DNA of 53,431 bases from contig JAFRRE010000167.1 in NCBI GenBank assembly GCA_017428285.1, positions 1-53,431 on the forward strand. Reading direction: 5' to 3'. Shown piece by piece: positions 33,591 to 42,704 of the stretch; within the stretch, counting starts at the first letter, position 1, and every line of letters begins with the position of its first letter. The notes under the pieces are model-generated. The model was not told the DNA's origin and made no database searches. It worked only from the letters and a program-made list of their open reading frames with translations. Made by a program: the position numbers and the translations under genes. Source of the DNA: Bacteroidales bacterium. GTDB taxonomy: Bacteria; Bacteroidota; Bacteroidia; Bacteroidales; F082.

Positions 33591-36500
33591 TCATTTTTTC
33601 TTCGAGGTGCTTTCTTCGGTGATTTGTTTGTCTTTTTGGCTTCCCTTCATCAGCACGTAGGCGAACGGCGTCGACAGGAACACTGACGAGAAGGTACCTG
33701 CGAGCACACCGACCAACAAGGCAAAGATGAAGCCGCGGATGGTGTCGCCACCGAAGATGAAGATGGCCAACAACACGACCAAGGTGGAACCTGAGGTGTT
33801 GAACGAACGGGTCAACGTGCTGTTGACGGCATTGGTCATGTTCTCCTTCCACGAGGTCTTCGGGTGCAGGTTGACGTTTTCACGGACACGGTCGAAGATA
33901 ACCACCGTAGCGTTGATGGAGTAACCGATGACAGTCAGCACAGCGGCAATAAAGCTCTGGTCGACTTCCATGGTGAAGGGCAGGATGTTGTAGAACAACG
34001 AATACATACCCAACACGATAATGGTATCTTGTGCCAATGCCATGATGGAAGCCACACCATACTGCCACTTCTTGAATCGGATGGCGATGTAGACGAACAT
34101 CAAAGCCAAAGCCACGATGATGGCCCAGATGGACTTGCGGGTGACGTCGCTGGCGATGGTGGCACCGACTTTCTGGGTGCTCAAGATGCCCACGGATGAG
34201 TCTTCCGAAGAGAACTTCGTCATGCTCAGCTCGTCTTTATAGAGACCCTTCAAGTTGTTGTAAAGGATGACTTGGATGACACTGTCAACAGCAGGGCTGT
34301 CGTTGTCGATCAAGAATTTGGTCGTGATCTTTACCTGACCATTGGTACCGTAGGTTTTCACCTCAGGTGTCGACCAGTCTTCCACGTTGTCATCGTTGCT
34401 CATTTCGAGGGCGCTGTGGATGCTGGCCTTGTCGATATTGACATTCGACAAAGTGTTACGCACGTCTTCCACTGTGATGCTCGGGTCGTCGAATTGGACA
34501 ACATAGTTACGACCACCAGTGAAGTCGATGCCGAGGTTCAAACGACGGATGCCGAGTGAGCCCAAGCTGATGACCAAGAACACGATGCAGATGATGAACG
34601 AAGTCTTGCGGATGTCGATGAATCTGTAGTGCTTGTCCTGCAAGAAGTTGCGGGTGAAGTTGGTAGAGAAGCTGATTTCCTTTTCTTTGTCCAGCATGCG
34701 TTCGAAGATCAAACGGGTGATGAAGATGGACGTGGCCAAAGAGGTGAGGATACCGATGCAGAGGGTGACGGCGAAGCTGTGGACAGGACCCGTACCCAAA
34801 ATGATCAGGATGATACCGGTAATCAAGGTGGTGACGTTACCGTCGATAATGGCGGAGTAAGCGTTCTTGTAACCGTCTTGGATGGCGAGCTTGATGCCCT
34901 TGCCAGCCTTGATTTCTTCCTTGATACGCTCGAAGATAATCACGTTCGAGTCAACAGCCATACCTAAGGTCAACACGATACCGGCGATACCAGGTAGGGT
35001 CAACACCGAGCCGAGGCAGGCCAGCACACCGAACAGGAAGAACACGTTGACCAACAGGGCGACGTCGGCGACAAAACCAGCCTTCTTGTAGAAGAACACC
35101 ATGTAAATCAGCACGAGGATGAAGGCGAACACCATCGACCACATACCTTTTTGCACGGATTCCTTACCGAGGGTAGGGCCAACGACTTGCTCTTCCAGGA
35201 TTCTGGCGGGAGCAGGCAACTTACCAGCCTTCAGGATGTTGGCCAAGTCTTGAGCCTCTTCGATGGTCATGCCGCCACCAGAGATGGATGAACGACCGTT
35301 CGGGATTTCACCATTGACGACAGGGTAGCTGTAGACGAGGTCGTCAAGGACGATGGCAATCTGCTTGCCCACGTTGTCGCGGGTGAGGTTCTTCCACTTG
35401 TTGGCACCTTCAGGGTTCATCTGGATGGTGACTTCCACTTGGTTGCCTTGACCGTAGTCCTGACGGGCGTCGGTGATGACTTCTCCACCCAGGGCGCATG
35501 AGTTGTCGCGCGACATCTTCAGGGCGACGAGGTCGAGCACTTCGATGTTCTCACCATTTTCTGAGGGGAGGCTTTCGGGCTTCACAGTCCAAGCGAGCTT
35601 CAGTTGACGCGGGAACAGGCTCTTGCACTCAGCCAGCATCTGGTTGATGGCGGCGGTGTCTTTCACCATGGCAATACCCACGCGAGCTGAATTGGTGTTG
35701 ACGGGTTGCAGCTTGGAGAACAAAGGATGGTTGTCATCCAACTCTTCGTCAATCTGTTCTTCCTCGGCTTGGTTCTCAGCCAGCTGGTCGATGAGGTCGG
35801 CGTCAGTGCTGTCAGCAGTGGCTTCCACTTCTTCGGCAGCGGCCAATTCTCCTTCAGTTTCAGTGGCTTCTGTTTCCTCTACCACTTCTTTATTTTCAGC
35901 AGGAGTCTCTTCACCACTCTTTCTGGCCTTTCTGTCGGCAGCCAACTTAGCGTCGGCTTGAACGAAAGCTTGCTGGATCTCAGAGAAGTTGTAGGTCTCC
36001 CAGAACTCGAGTTGTGCAGTTCCTTGGAGGAGCTTACGCACACGCTCCGGATCCTTGATACCAGGAAGTTCAACAAGGATACGACCTGAGTTTTCAAGTT
36101 TTTGGATGTTGGGCTGGGCCACACCGAAACGGTCGATACGGGTGCCAAGGATTTGGTAGGAACGGTCGATGGCCGCATCGCTCTCTTCCCTCAAAACCTT
36201 CAGCACGTCTTCGTTGCTTGAATTGATGTTGATATCTTTTTTGTCCTTGAATTCAAGAAGGAAAATGGACACGAGCTTAGCGTTGGGGTCGACTTCCTTG
36301 TAGGCTTCGCCAAACAATGTGACGAAATCGCCCTTGCTAGCTTGCTGACGCTTGGTGGCCAGTTCCATGGCTTGAAGGAAGGTGGGGTCTTGTGAGTCGT
36401 GCGACAAGGCTTTTACGATGTCCTTCACCGAGACTTCCAAAGTGACGTTCATACCGCCCTTCAAGTCCAAACCCAAGTTGATTTCTTTTTCTTTTGCGTC

Positions 36501-36827
36501 GCGATAGGTGTACTTCTTAAATCCCAAGTTGTACACGTTGACGTTGTTCATCGAGTCCAGATAGCTGTTTTCAAGCCTGTCCTTTAAATAGTTCTTCGCC
36601 TGCGGTTCGTCCATGTTTCTCTTTTCCATGGTCTCGGCAATGGCGTCCTGGATGGACTCTGAGACGGCGATGTCTTGTCCATTGGCATCTTTTGGGAAGA
36701 CTTGCGCTATGGCATTCTTCTCTGCTTTCCGCTCCACGATCTTGGTCACCACAGTGAACGAGAGCTGGTACACGAAAATGAGCGCAAAGATGATGGCTAT
36801 CGCCCTAATTGCTCCTTTGTTTTGCAT
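33591..36827 (-). CDS. secDF: Fused protein translocase subunit SecDF
   Basis: A 1078-residue inner-membrane protein with SecD and SecF in one chain. It uses the proton gradient to finish Sec-dependent export. The SecD half has NLGLDLKGGMNVTLEV at about 117-132 and helices TM2-TM6 at about 560-720 (GMAVDSNVIIFERIKEEI). The SecF half follows (GIDFTGGRNYVVQFD; GYSINATVVIFDRVRE). An acidic, low-complexity insert of about 65 residues (300-366, rich in Glu, Ala and Thr) lies in the periplasmic P1 region of SecD. Its promoter probably includes TATTTTTG at 36904-36911 (minus strand), inside the end of the ABC permease spacer. It serves export of all signal-peptide proteins in this window. Confidence 0.97.
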   Translation of the reverse strand: MQNKGAIRAIAIIFALIFVYQLSFTVVTKIVERKAEKNAIAQVFPKDANGQDIAVSESIQDAIAETMEKRNMDEPQAKNYLKDRLENSYLDSMNNVNVYNLGFKKYTYRDAKEKEINLGLDLKGGMNVTLEVSVKDIVKALSHDSQDPTFLQAMELATKRQQASKGDFVTLFGEAYKEVDPNAKLVSIFLLEFKDKKDININSSNEDVLKVLREESDAAIDRSYQILGTRIDRFGVAQPNIQKLENSGRILVELPGIKDPERVRKLLQGTAQLEFWETYNFSEIQQAFVQADAKLAADRKARKSGEETPAENKEVVEETEATETEGELAAAEEVEATADSTDADLIDQLAENQAEEEQIDEELDDNHPLFSKLQPVNTNSARVGIAMVKDTAAINQMLAECKSLFPRQLKLAWTVKPESLPSENGENIEVLDLVALKMSRDNSCALGGEVITDARQDYGQGNQVEVTIQMNPEGANKWKNLTRDNVGKQIAIVLDDLVYSYPVVNGEIPNGRSSISGGGMTIEEAQDLANILKAGKLPAPARILEEQVVGPTLGKESVQKGMWSMVFAFILVLIYMVFFYKKAGFVADVALLVNVFFLFGVLACLGSVLTLPGIAGIVLTLGMAVDSNVIIFERIKEEIKAGKGIKLAIQDGYKNAYSAIIDGNVTTLITGIILIILGTGPVHSFAVTLCIGILTSLATSIFITRLIFERMLDKEKEISFSTNFTRNFLQDKHYRFIDIRKTSFIICIVFLVISLGSLGIRRLNLGIDFTGGRNYVVQFDDPSITVEDVRNTLSNVNIDKASIHSALEMSNDDNVEDWSTPEVKTYGTNGQVKITTKFLIDNDSPAVDSVIQVILYNNLKGLYKDELSMTKFSSEDSSVGILSTQKVGATIASDVTRKSIWAIIVALALMFVYIAIRFKKWQYGVASIMALAQDTIIVLGMYSLFYNILPFTMEVDQSFIAAVLTVIGYSINATVVIFDRVRENVNLHPKTSWKENMTNAVNSTLTRSFNTSGSTLVVLLAIFIFGGDTIRGFIFALLVGVLAGTFSSVFLSTPFAYVLMKGSQKDKQITEESTSKKK

Positions 36828-36903
36828 TGTAAAACTGATTTAATTATTTGACTTTTAATTTGTTAAATTTCAAAAATGTCTATTTTACTCAAATACGAGC
36901 CTG

Positions 36904-36911
36904 CAAAAATA
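36904..36911 (-). promoter_or_regulatory. -7 promoter box of secDF
   Basis: TATTTTTG on the minus strand, with a possible TTG at 36934-36936 placed 22 bases upstream, inside the end of the ABC permease gene. The leader to the ATG at 36827 is about 70 bases. Confidence 0.45.
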
Positions 36912-36921
36912 CGAAATATTT

Positions 36922-38235
36922 CTATTTATATTTCAACCACTTGAAAATTTCCTTGTATGAAAGTTTTTTTCCATACATCAAGATGCCCGTGCGGTAGATT
37001 TTCGCTGCAATCCAGGTCATCGCGACGAAGGTACCTGCCAATATCACGACCGAAACTACAATTTGCCAGATGGGCACACCGAAAGGTATCCTGACCATCA
37101 TCGAGATGGGGGAGGTGAAGGGGATCATCGAGAGCCAGACCGACAAGGAGCTGTCGGGGTTGTTGACGATATAGAACGAGGAGATGATGGCAACCATCAG
37201 TGGGACGGTGACGGGCAGCGTGAACTGCTGCGAGTCGGTGTTGTTATCGACCAGCGAACCGATGGCGGCATATAGTGTCGCATAAAGCAGGTAACCAAGG
37301 ATAAAGAAAATGAGGAAACACCCAATGATGGTGCCGAAATCGATGGAATGGGCAATCTGCACAATGTTTTGAACGGCTTCGTTGCTCATGATGCTGCCGG
37401 AGCTGATTTGTTGGCTCATCACGGTGCCCGACGATAGGATTTCGGGGTTGCTGAGTCCCATGAAGGCAGAGAAACCGAGATAAAGGGCTCCTGTGAGCAA
37501 AATCCAAAGCACGAACTGGGTGAGTGCCACCAACGAGACGCCAATAATCTTGCCCATCATGAGTTGGAAAGGCTTCACCGAGCTGATGATGACTTCGATG
37601 ATGCGGTTGGTCTTTTCTTCCGATACGCCTTGCATCACTTGTCCGCCAAAGAAGATGATGAACATGTAGACCAACATGGACAGGATGATGCCGAGGGCAA
37701 ACTGCACCTTGGTGAAGGTCTCTTTCTCGTTGCCTTTGTCATCCATGCGCATAATCTGCAGGTTGACGTCGGTCTTCACCGCACTGACGATTTCGGGGTC
37801 GACGCCCTTGGCCATCAGTTTCTGTTCTTCAATTTCCTTCTTCATCACGCTGCTGATGTAGTTTTCCACCTCCATCGGCACCTGGCGGATGCTGTAGAGG
37901 ATGGCGTTCGAAGGGATGTTGAGTTGGGTAGGTGGCACGTAGACGGCCATGTCGAACACTCCGCTTTTCACCATTTCTTTGACCGAGTCGATGGGCTGGC
38001 CGGGCATGGTGATGAAAGTGTGATCTTTGGTGTCAATGAAACGGTCCTCAAACCAATGGCTCTCATCAACGACAGCCACGCGCAGGTGGTCGGTGCTTGA
38101 ATTGAGGGCGAGCATGATGGGGATGATGTAGATAGCCGCCATCAGGATGGGACCCAAGAAGGTCAGGATGAGGAAGCTGCGCTTGCGCACGCGCGTCATG
38201 TATTCGCGCCTGATGATGAGTCCGATCTTGTTCAT
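36922..38235 (-). CDS. ABC-2 type transporter permease
   Basis: A 437-residue inner-membrane protein with one N-terminal helix (FLILTFLGPILMAAIYIIPI), a large periplasmic loop (about 45-185) and then five helices (LGIILSMLVYMFIIFFGG; VALTQFVLWILLTGALYLG; IGCFLIFFILGYLLYATLYA; PVTVPLMVAIISSFYIV; IVVSVVILAGTFVAMTWIA). This is the NatB / ABC2_membrane_3 layout. GVSEEKTNRIIEVIISSVKP is the family's coupling segment. The ATPase gene upstream overlaps it by 4 bases (ATGA), so the two form one exporter. The substrate is unknown; NatAB relatives export Na+, others export drugs or peptides. Confidence 0.9.
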   Translation of the reverse strand: MNKIGLIIRREYMTRVRKRSFLILTFLGPILMAAIYIIPIMLALNSSTDHLRVAVVDESHWFEDRFIDTKDHTFITMPGQPIDSVKEMVKSGVFDMAVYVPPTQLNIPSNAILYSIRQVPMEVENYISSVMKKEIEEQKLMAKGVDPEIVSAVKTDVNLQIMRMDDKGNEKETFTKVQFALGIILSMLVYMFIIFFGGQVMQGVSEEKTNRIIEVIISSVKPFQLMMGKIIGVSLVALTQFVLWILLTGALYLGFSAFMGLSNPEILSSGTVMSQQISSGSIMSNEAVQNIVQIAHSIDFGTIIGCFLIFFILGYLLYATLYAAIGSLVDNNTDSQQFTLPVTVPLMVAIISSFYIVNNPDSSLSVWLSMIPFTSPISMMVRIPFGVPIWQIVVSVVILAGTFVAMTWIAAKIYRTGILMYGKKLSYKEIFKWLKYK

Positions 38236-39155
38236 GAGGCTTGGTTTTTGGATTGCACTTCTTGGATGAAGATGTCGTTCATGGAGGGCAGCACCTCTTT
38301 GAATGAGACCAACTCTCCGATTTGGAGCAGCTGGTTGAGCAGGTCGGCAGGCGACTCGCTATAGGTAGTCAGTTTTGTCTCGTTGGCCACTTCGGTCGGC
38401 TCCACCTTTATATTATCATAGGTGTCGCCTAAGGCATAAATGGGCTGCCGGTTCTCCGTGCGGATGATGATTTCCCGCTTGTGGGTGTCGTGTTGCCGCT
38501 TGATGTCGCTGACCTTGCCTTGCAGGATGCTCTTACCTTTATTAATTAAGGTGATGCTGTCGCAAAGCTCCTCGACGGAAGCCATGTTATGGGTGGAGAG
38601 CAGCACCGTCGCGCCTTTGTCGCGCAGCCCGAGGATGGATTCCTTCAGGAGGTTGGCGTTGATGGGGTCGAAGCCGCTGAAAGGCTCGTCGAAGATGAGG
38701 ATGTCGGGCTCGTGGATGATGGTGGTGATGAACTGCACTTTCTGCTGCATGCCTTTCGAGAGCTCTTCCACCTTCTTGTCCCACCAGCCACTGATTTCGA
38801 ATTTCTCGAACCATTCCATCAGCCTTTTCTTGGCCTCGGCTTTCTTGATGCCTTTCAGCTCGGCAAGGTAGATGGCCTGCTCGCCGACTTTCATCTTTTT
38901 ATAAAGGCCGCGTTCTTCGGGCAGGTATCCGATGCGTGCGATGTGATTCTGGTTCAGCTTCTCACCGTTGATCAACACTTCGCCAGTGTCGGGCGCCGTG
39001 ATTTGGTTGAGGATGCGGATGAGGGTGGTCTTGCCCGCGCCGTTGGGACCTAAAAGACCGTAGATGCACTGCTCGGGAATGTCAATGCACATACGGTCTA
39101 AGGCGGTGTGGTCGGCGTATTTCTTCGTGACCTCGTTGACGGATATTTTGGTCAT
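38232..39155 (-). CDS. ABC transporter ATP-binding protein
   Basis: A 307-residue cytoplasmic ATPase. Walker A is GPNGAGKTT at 36-44, the Q-loop region is LPEERGLY at about 78-85, the signature is LSKGMQQKVQ at 132-141, Walker B is ILIFDEP at 152-158 and the switch His is in LLSTHNMASVEE. The last 80 residues form a DUF4162-type C-terminal domain. It pairs with the permease that overlaps its last 4 bases. The gene order and family suggest an exporter (NatA-type). No promoter is seen in the short gap before it, which holds a family B repeat. Confidence 0.94.
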   Translation of the reverse strand: MTKISVNEVTKKYADHTALDRMCIDIPEQCIYGLLGPNGAGKTTLIRILNQITAPDTGEVLINGEKLNQNHIARIGYLPEERGLYKKMKVGEQAIYLAELKGIKKAEAKKRLMEWFEKFEISGWWDKKVEELSKGMQQKVQFITTIIHEPDILIFDEPFSGFDPINANLLKESILGLRDKGATVLLSTHNMASVEELCDSITLINKGKSILQGKVSDIKRQHDTHKREIIIRTENRQPIYALGDTYDNIKVEPTEVANETKLTTYSESPADLLNQLLQIGELVSFKEVLPSMNDIFIQEVQSKNQAS

Positions 39156-39170
39156 GTTTTAAATGTAAAA

Positions 39171-39230
39171 CGGGCCCTTCGACAGGCTCAGGGACCCTTG
39201 CAAGGTCGTTGAGCCTGTCGAAACGCCGGT
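39171..39230. repeat. Intergenic palindromic repeat, family B (copy 4, best preserved)
   Basis: The left arm CCCTTCGACAGGCTCAGGG and right arm GTTGAGCCTGTCGAAACG form a long hairpin with a short centre. It lies between dnaJ and the ABC ATPase gene, with both flanking stops and starts within about 15 bases. Confidence 0.9.
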
Positions 39231-39235
39231 TTATT

Positions 39236-40423
39236 TTAGTTAAAGTAGTCCTTAATCTTACTGAAAAAACTCTTCTCCTCGGCGGTGGGATTGGGCTTGA
39301 AATTCTCCGACTGGGCGAGTTGCTGCAACAGTTCCTCTTCCTTTTTGTTGAACTTCTTCGGAATCCATACGTTCACATTGACAAGCATGTCGCCGTTGCC
39401 GTAGCCGTTGAGGATGGGCAGGCCTTTACCTCTCAGTCTCAGCACCTTGCCGCTCTGCGTGCCAGGGGCGATCTTGACTCTTACCTTGCCGTCGACGGTG
39501 GGCACTTCGGCTTGGGTTCCTAAAATGGCGTCGGGGATGGTGATGAACAGGTTGTAGATCAAGGTGCTCTCATCGCGCTCGAATTCGGGATGCGGCTCTT
39601 CTTCAATGAGGACGAGCAAATCGCCATTCACGCCGTTGTGCGGCCCAGCATTGCCTTTGCCGCGCACGGTGAGCTGCATGCCTTCGCCCACGCCGGCAGG
39701 GATGTCAATCTCAATGACTTCATCACCTTTCATGATACCTTCGCCACCGCAGTGGGTACACTTCTTCTTGATGACGGTGCCCGTACCATTACAGGTGGGA
39801 CATACCGAGGCGGTCTGCATCTGTCCGAAGAAGCTGTTGACGGTCTGCACCACTTGCCCGCGACCGTGGCAGGTCGGACAGGTCTCAGTGGAGCCATCCT
39901 CAGAGCCGCTGCCATGGCAATGTGTACATGCCACGTACTTGCTCACCTTGATTTTCTTCTTTACACCGTGGGCAATCTCTTGCAGGTTCAGCTTTACTTT
40001 CACGCGGATGTTGGAGCCGCGTTGTTTGACAGTACCTCCACGGCTGCTGCCACCTCCGCCAAAGCCGAAGCCGCCACCGAAGCCGCCGAAGTCGAAGCCA
40101 CGGCCGAACACGCTGTTCAAGATGTCGTTCAAATCGAAGTCGCCGAAGCCACCGAAGCCGCCGCCGCTGGCCGAGCCACCGTCCATGCCGGAGAAGCCAT
40201 ACTTGTCGTAGCGTGCCTTCTTGTTGGCATCGCTCAATACGGAATAGGCCTCCGAGGCTTCCTTGAAGTTTTCCTCGGCGGTCTTCTTCTCGGCATCGGT
40301 GCCGTTCACCCACTTGTCGGGATGCCATTTCAAGGCGGCCTTACGGTAGGCGCTCTTTATCTCATCGGGTGTGGAGCTCTTGTTGACCCCCAGCACCTCG
40401 TAGTAATCTCTTTTTTCTGCCAT
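39236..40423 (-). CDS. dnaJ: Chaperone DnaJ
   Basis: A 395-residue cytosolic co-chaperone (Hsp40) that delivers substrates to DnaK and stimulates its ATPase. The J domain has HPD at 34-36. A Gly/Phe-rich linker spans about 78-135. Four zinc motifs are complete: CTHC 166-169, CPTC 182-185, CPTC 208-211 and CTHC 222-225. The C-terminal substrate-binding domains follow ([16 protein letters not shown]). grpE lies upstream on the same strand with 134 bases between, filled by a palindromic repeat; dnaK is not in this window. Confidence 0.97.
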   Translation of the reverse strand: MAEKRDYYEVLGVNKSSTPDEIKSAYRKAALKWHPDKWVNGTDAEKKTAEENFKEASEAYSVLSDANKKARYDKYGFSGMDGGSASGGGFGGFGDFDLNDILNSVFGRGFDFGGFGGGFGFGGGGSSRGGTVKQRGSNIRVKVKLNLQEIAHGVKKKIKVSKYVACTHCHGSGSEDGSTETCPTCHGRGQVVQTVNSFFGQMQTASVCPTCNGTGTVIKKKCTHCGGEGIMKGDEVIEIDIPAGVGEGMQLTVRGKGNAGPHNGVNGDLLVLIEEEPHPEFERDESTLIYNLFITIPDAILGTQAEVPTVDGKVRVKIAPGTQSGKVLRLRGKGLPILNGYGNGDMLVNVNVWIPKKFNKKEEELLQQLAQSENFKPNPTAEEKSFFSKIKDYFN

Positions 40424-40462
40424 TATCTAAAGTTTCCTTTCTTTTTCATGAGTTCTTGTTGT

Positions 40463-40556
40463 CGCTTTGCGTCATTGCGAGGAGGAACGACGAAGCAATC
40501 CAGGAATTAAAGTTTATTGTCTGGACTGCTTCGTGCCTCGCAGTGACGCGAAGCGT
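40463..40556. repeat. Intergenic palindromic repeat, family A (copy 3, full hairpin)
   Basis: The left arm at 40463-40503 contains the same 34 bases as the copy at 1514. The right arm at 40521-40555 (CTGGACTGCTTCGTGCCTCG, then CAGTGACGCG) is its imperfect reverse complement, so the whole can fold into a hairpin of about 35 base pairs around a 17-base centre. It fills the gap between grpE and dnaJ and would lie inside their shared transcript. Confidence 0.85.
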
Positions 40557-40557
40557 G

Positions 40558-41196
40558 TCAATTCCCAACCACGACTCGCGCAAAGCGTATCACCTTGCCA
40601 TTCAGCTTGTAGCCTTTCTGGATGACATCCAAGACTTTGCCTTTCTTGTCTTCCTCAGGCGCGGGAATCATTGTCAAGGCTTCGTGCTCATCGGTGTTGA
40701 ACTCGACACCCATGGCCTCGATCTCCTCCAAACCTTTCTTTTTCAAAGTGTCTTTCAACTTGTTGAAAATCAAGGTAACGCCTTGTAGGTCGGCCTCGTT
40801 GCCGTTTTTCTCCATGTTTTGCAATGCACGCTCGAAGTCATCCAATACGGGCAGGATGTCCTTGATGACGTTCTCCGAAGCTGTAACGGTCAAGTCCAGC
40901 TTCTCCTTGGCCGTGCGCTTGCGGAAGTTGTCGAATTCCGAGAACAGGCGCAGATATTTGTCGTTCAACTCGGCATACTTTGCCTTTTCCTCTTCCAAAG
41001 CCTTCTCCTGGGCGTGACGAATCTTGAACCGCTTTGACTTTTTGTCCGAAACCTTGTCATCTGGAGCCTCTTTGGCTTCAGCGGTTTCTTTTTGTTTTGT
41101 CTGTTTGTCGACGGATTCTTGACTGTTCTCCATGTCGGGGTTGACGGTGTCTTTCAAGGCATCGTCTTGATTGTTAACGTTTTCGTTTTCTGTCAT
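40558..41196 (-). CDS. grpE: Nucleotide exchange factor GrpE
   Basis: A 212-residue cytosolic protein that releases ADP from DnaK. The N-terminal 70 residues are charged and probably disordered. A long coiled coil follows (about 65-110, EEKAKYAELNDKYLRLFSEF, then DNFRKRTAKEKLDL), and the C-terminal beta domain carries the family signature (GVEFNTDEHEALTMIPAPEED ... VLDVIQKGYKLNGKVIRFARVVVG). It precedes dnaJ on the same strand, a common grpE-dnaJ pair in Bacteroidota. The stop touches the family A hairpin. Confidence 0.96.
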   Translation of the reverse strand: MTENENVNNQDDALKDTVNPDMENSQESVDKQTKQKETAEAKEAPDDKVSDKKSKRFKIRHAQEKALEEEKAKYAELNDKYLRLFSEFDNFRKRTAKEKLDLTVTASENVIKDILPVLDDFERALQNMEKNGNEADLQGVTLIFNKLKDTLKKKGLEEIEAMGVEFNTDEHEALTMIPAPEEDKKGKVLDVIQKGYKLNGKVIRFARVVVGN

Positions 41197-41300
41197 AATA
41201 TGTGTGTTTTGCTATTATTTTCCATTTTGCGCTAAGACATATCAAATCCTTTGCCAAAGCGAAGGTTTTGACAAAATGGCAGGGAAAAGGAATGCAATGC

Positions 41301-42608
41301 TTAGAGGCGCTCGATGATAGGTCCGTCGAGACTGAGGGCGTTGACGCGCTTGTCGATGTATTGGTAACCGCGCTCAATCTGGTCGCTGTTGTCGATGATG
41401 CTGGTGCCGTCGGCGGAGAGGGCAGCGATGAGCAAGGCGACACCGGCGCGGATGTCGGGCGAGGCCATGCGGATACCGCGCAGATTGTGTGAATGGTCAA
41501 GGCCGATGACGTTGGCACGGTGCGGGTCACAAAGGATGATCTGCGCGCCCATGTCGATGAGCTTGTCGACGAAGAACAAGCGGCTCTCAAACATCTTTTG
41601 GTGGATGAGTACGGTACCTTTGGCTTGCGTGGCTACCACCAATACGATACTGATCAAGTCAGGCGTGAAGCCGGGCCAAGGCGCATCGGCCACGGTGAGG
41701 ATGCTGCCGTCCATGAAGGTCTGCACCTCGTAATGGTCTTGGGCTGGGATGAAGATGTCGTCGCCACGGTATTCCATCTGAATGCCGAGCCTGCGGAACA
41801 CGTCGGGGATGATGCCCAACTGTGTAATGCCTGCATTCTTGATGGTGATTTCGCTGCCTGTCATGGCGGCCATGCCTATGAATGAGCCTACTTCAATCAT
41901 GTCGGCAAGCAAGGTGTGCTCGGTTCCATGGAGTTTGTTTACTCCGTTGATGGTCAAAAGGTTGGAACCTACGCCCTTGATGTCGGCACCCATGTTGTTG
42001 AGCATGGTGCAGAGTTGCACGAGGTAAGGCTCGCAAGCGGCATTGAAGATGGTGGTGGTGCCTTGTGCCATCACAGCGGCCATGACGATGTTGGCCGTGC
42101 CAGTCACCGAGGCCTCGTCAAGGAGCATGTAGCAGCCTTTCAGGCCACCGCGCTGCACTTCGACTTCGTAGGAGTTGAAATCAAAGATGGCACCAAGTTT
42201 TTGGAGACCGATGACATGGGTGTCCAATCTGCGCCGACCGATTTTGTCGCCACCGGGCTTGGGCATGTAGGCCTTGCCGAAGCGAGCCAGCATGGGGCCA
42301 GTCATCATCACGCTACCTCTTAGCTTTGAGGCTGTTTTTTGATAAGCAGTCAGATGGAAGTAGTTGAAATTGATGTCTTTGGCCTGTAAAACGATGTCGT
42401 GCCTCGTAGGACGTTCAACGGTCACGCCCATACCTTCCAACAGAGCGATCAGGTTGTTGATGTCCAAGATGTCGGGCAGGTTGTGGATGGTGACTTTCTC
42501 GTCGGTGAGCAGACAGGCACAGAGGATTTGCATGGCCTCGTTCTTCGCGCCTTGCGGGATGATTTCGCCCTGCAGCTTGCAGCCGCCTTTGATCTTCAGT
42601 GATGCCAT
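41301..42608 (-). CDS. murA: UDP-N-acetylglucosamine 1-carboxyvinyltransferase
   Basis: A 435-residue cytoplasmic enzyme that joins enolpyruvate to UDP-GlcNAc, the first committed step of peptidoglycan synthesis. Lys22 in PQGAKNEAMQ and the loop MTGPMLARFGKAYMPKPGG are typical. In that loop the residue normally Cys (Cys115 in E. coli) is Asp121 (PGGDKIGRRRLDTH). This is a known natural variant that keeps activity and blocks alkylation by fosfomycin. The rest of the fold is intact (DEASVTGTANIVMAA, IRMASPDIRAGVALLIAAL). It follows the DUF4290 gene on the same strand with a palindromic repeat between. Confidence 0.96.
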   Translation of the reverse strand: MASLKIKGGCKLQGEIIPQGAKNEAMQILCACLLTDEKVTIHNLPDILDINNLIALLEGMGVTVERPTRHDIVLQAKDINFNYFHLTAYQKTASKLRGSVMMTGPMLARFGKAYMPKPGGDKIGRRRLDTHVIGLQKLGAIFDFNSYEVEVQRGGLKGCYMLLDEASVTGTANIVMAAVMAQGTTTIFNAACEPYLVQLCTMLNNMGADIKGVGSNLLTINGVNKLHGTEHTLLADMIEVGSFIGMAAMTGSEITIKNAGITQLGIIPDVFRRLGIQMEYRGDDIFIPAQDHYEVQTFMDGSILTVADAPWPGFTPDLISIVLVVATQAKGTVLIHQKMFESRLFFVDKLIDMGAQIILCDPHRANVIGLDHSHNLRGIRMASPDIRAGVALLIAALSADGTSIIDNSDQIERGYQYIDKRVNALSLDGPIIERL

Positions 42609-42632
42609 AGTGTTCTTTTTTTGGGGGCTTTA

Positions 42633-42694
42633 AGCTATCAGCAGCCAGCAATCAGCTTGCTTCGACAGTGGCTGATAGCTGATTGCTGATAGCT
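42633..42694. repeat. Intergenic palindromic repeat, family C
   Basis: The left arm at 42633-42656 and right arm at 42671-42694 are built from AGCTATCAGC and AATCAGC units and are imperfect reverse complements around a 14-base centre. It lies between murA and the DUF4290 gene. No second copy of this family is seen in the window. Confidence 0.8.
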
Positions 42695-42704
42695 GACGGC
42701 TTAT

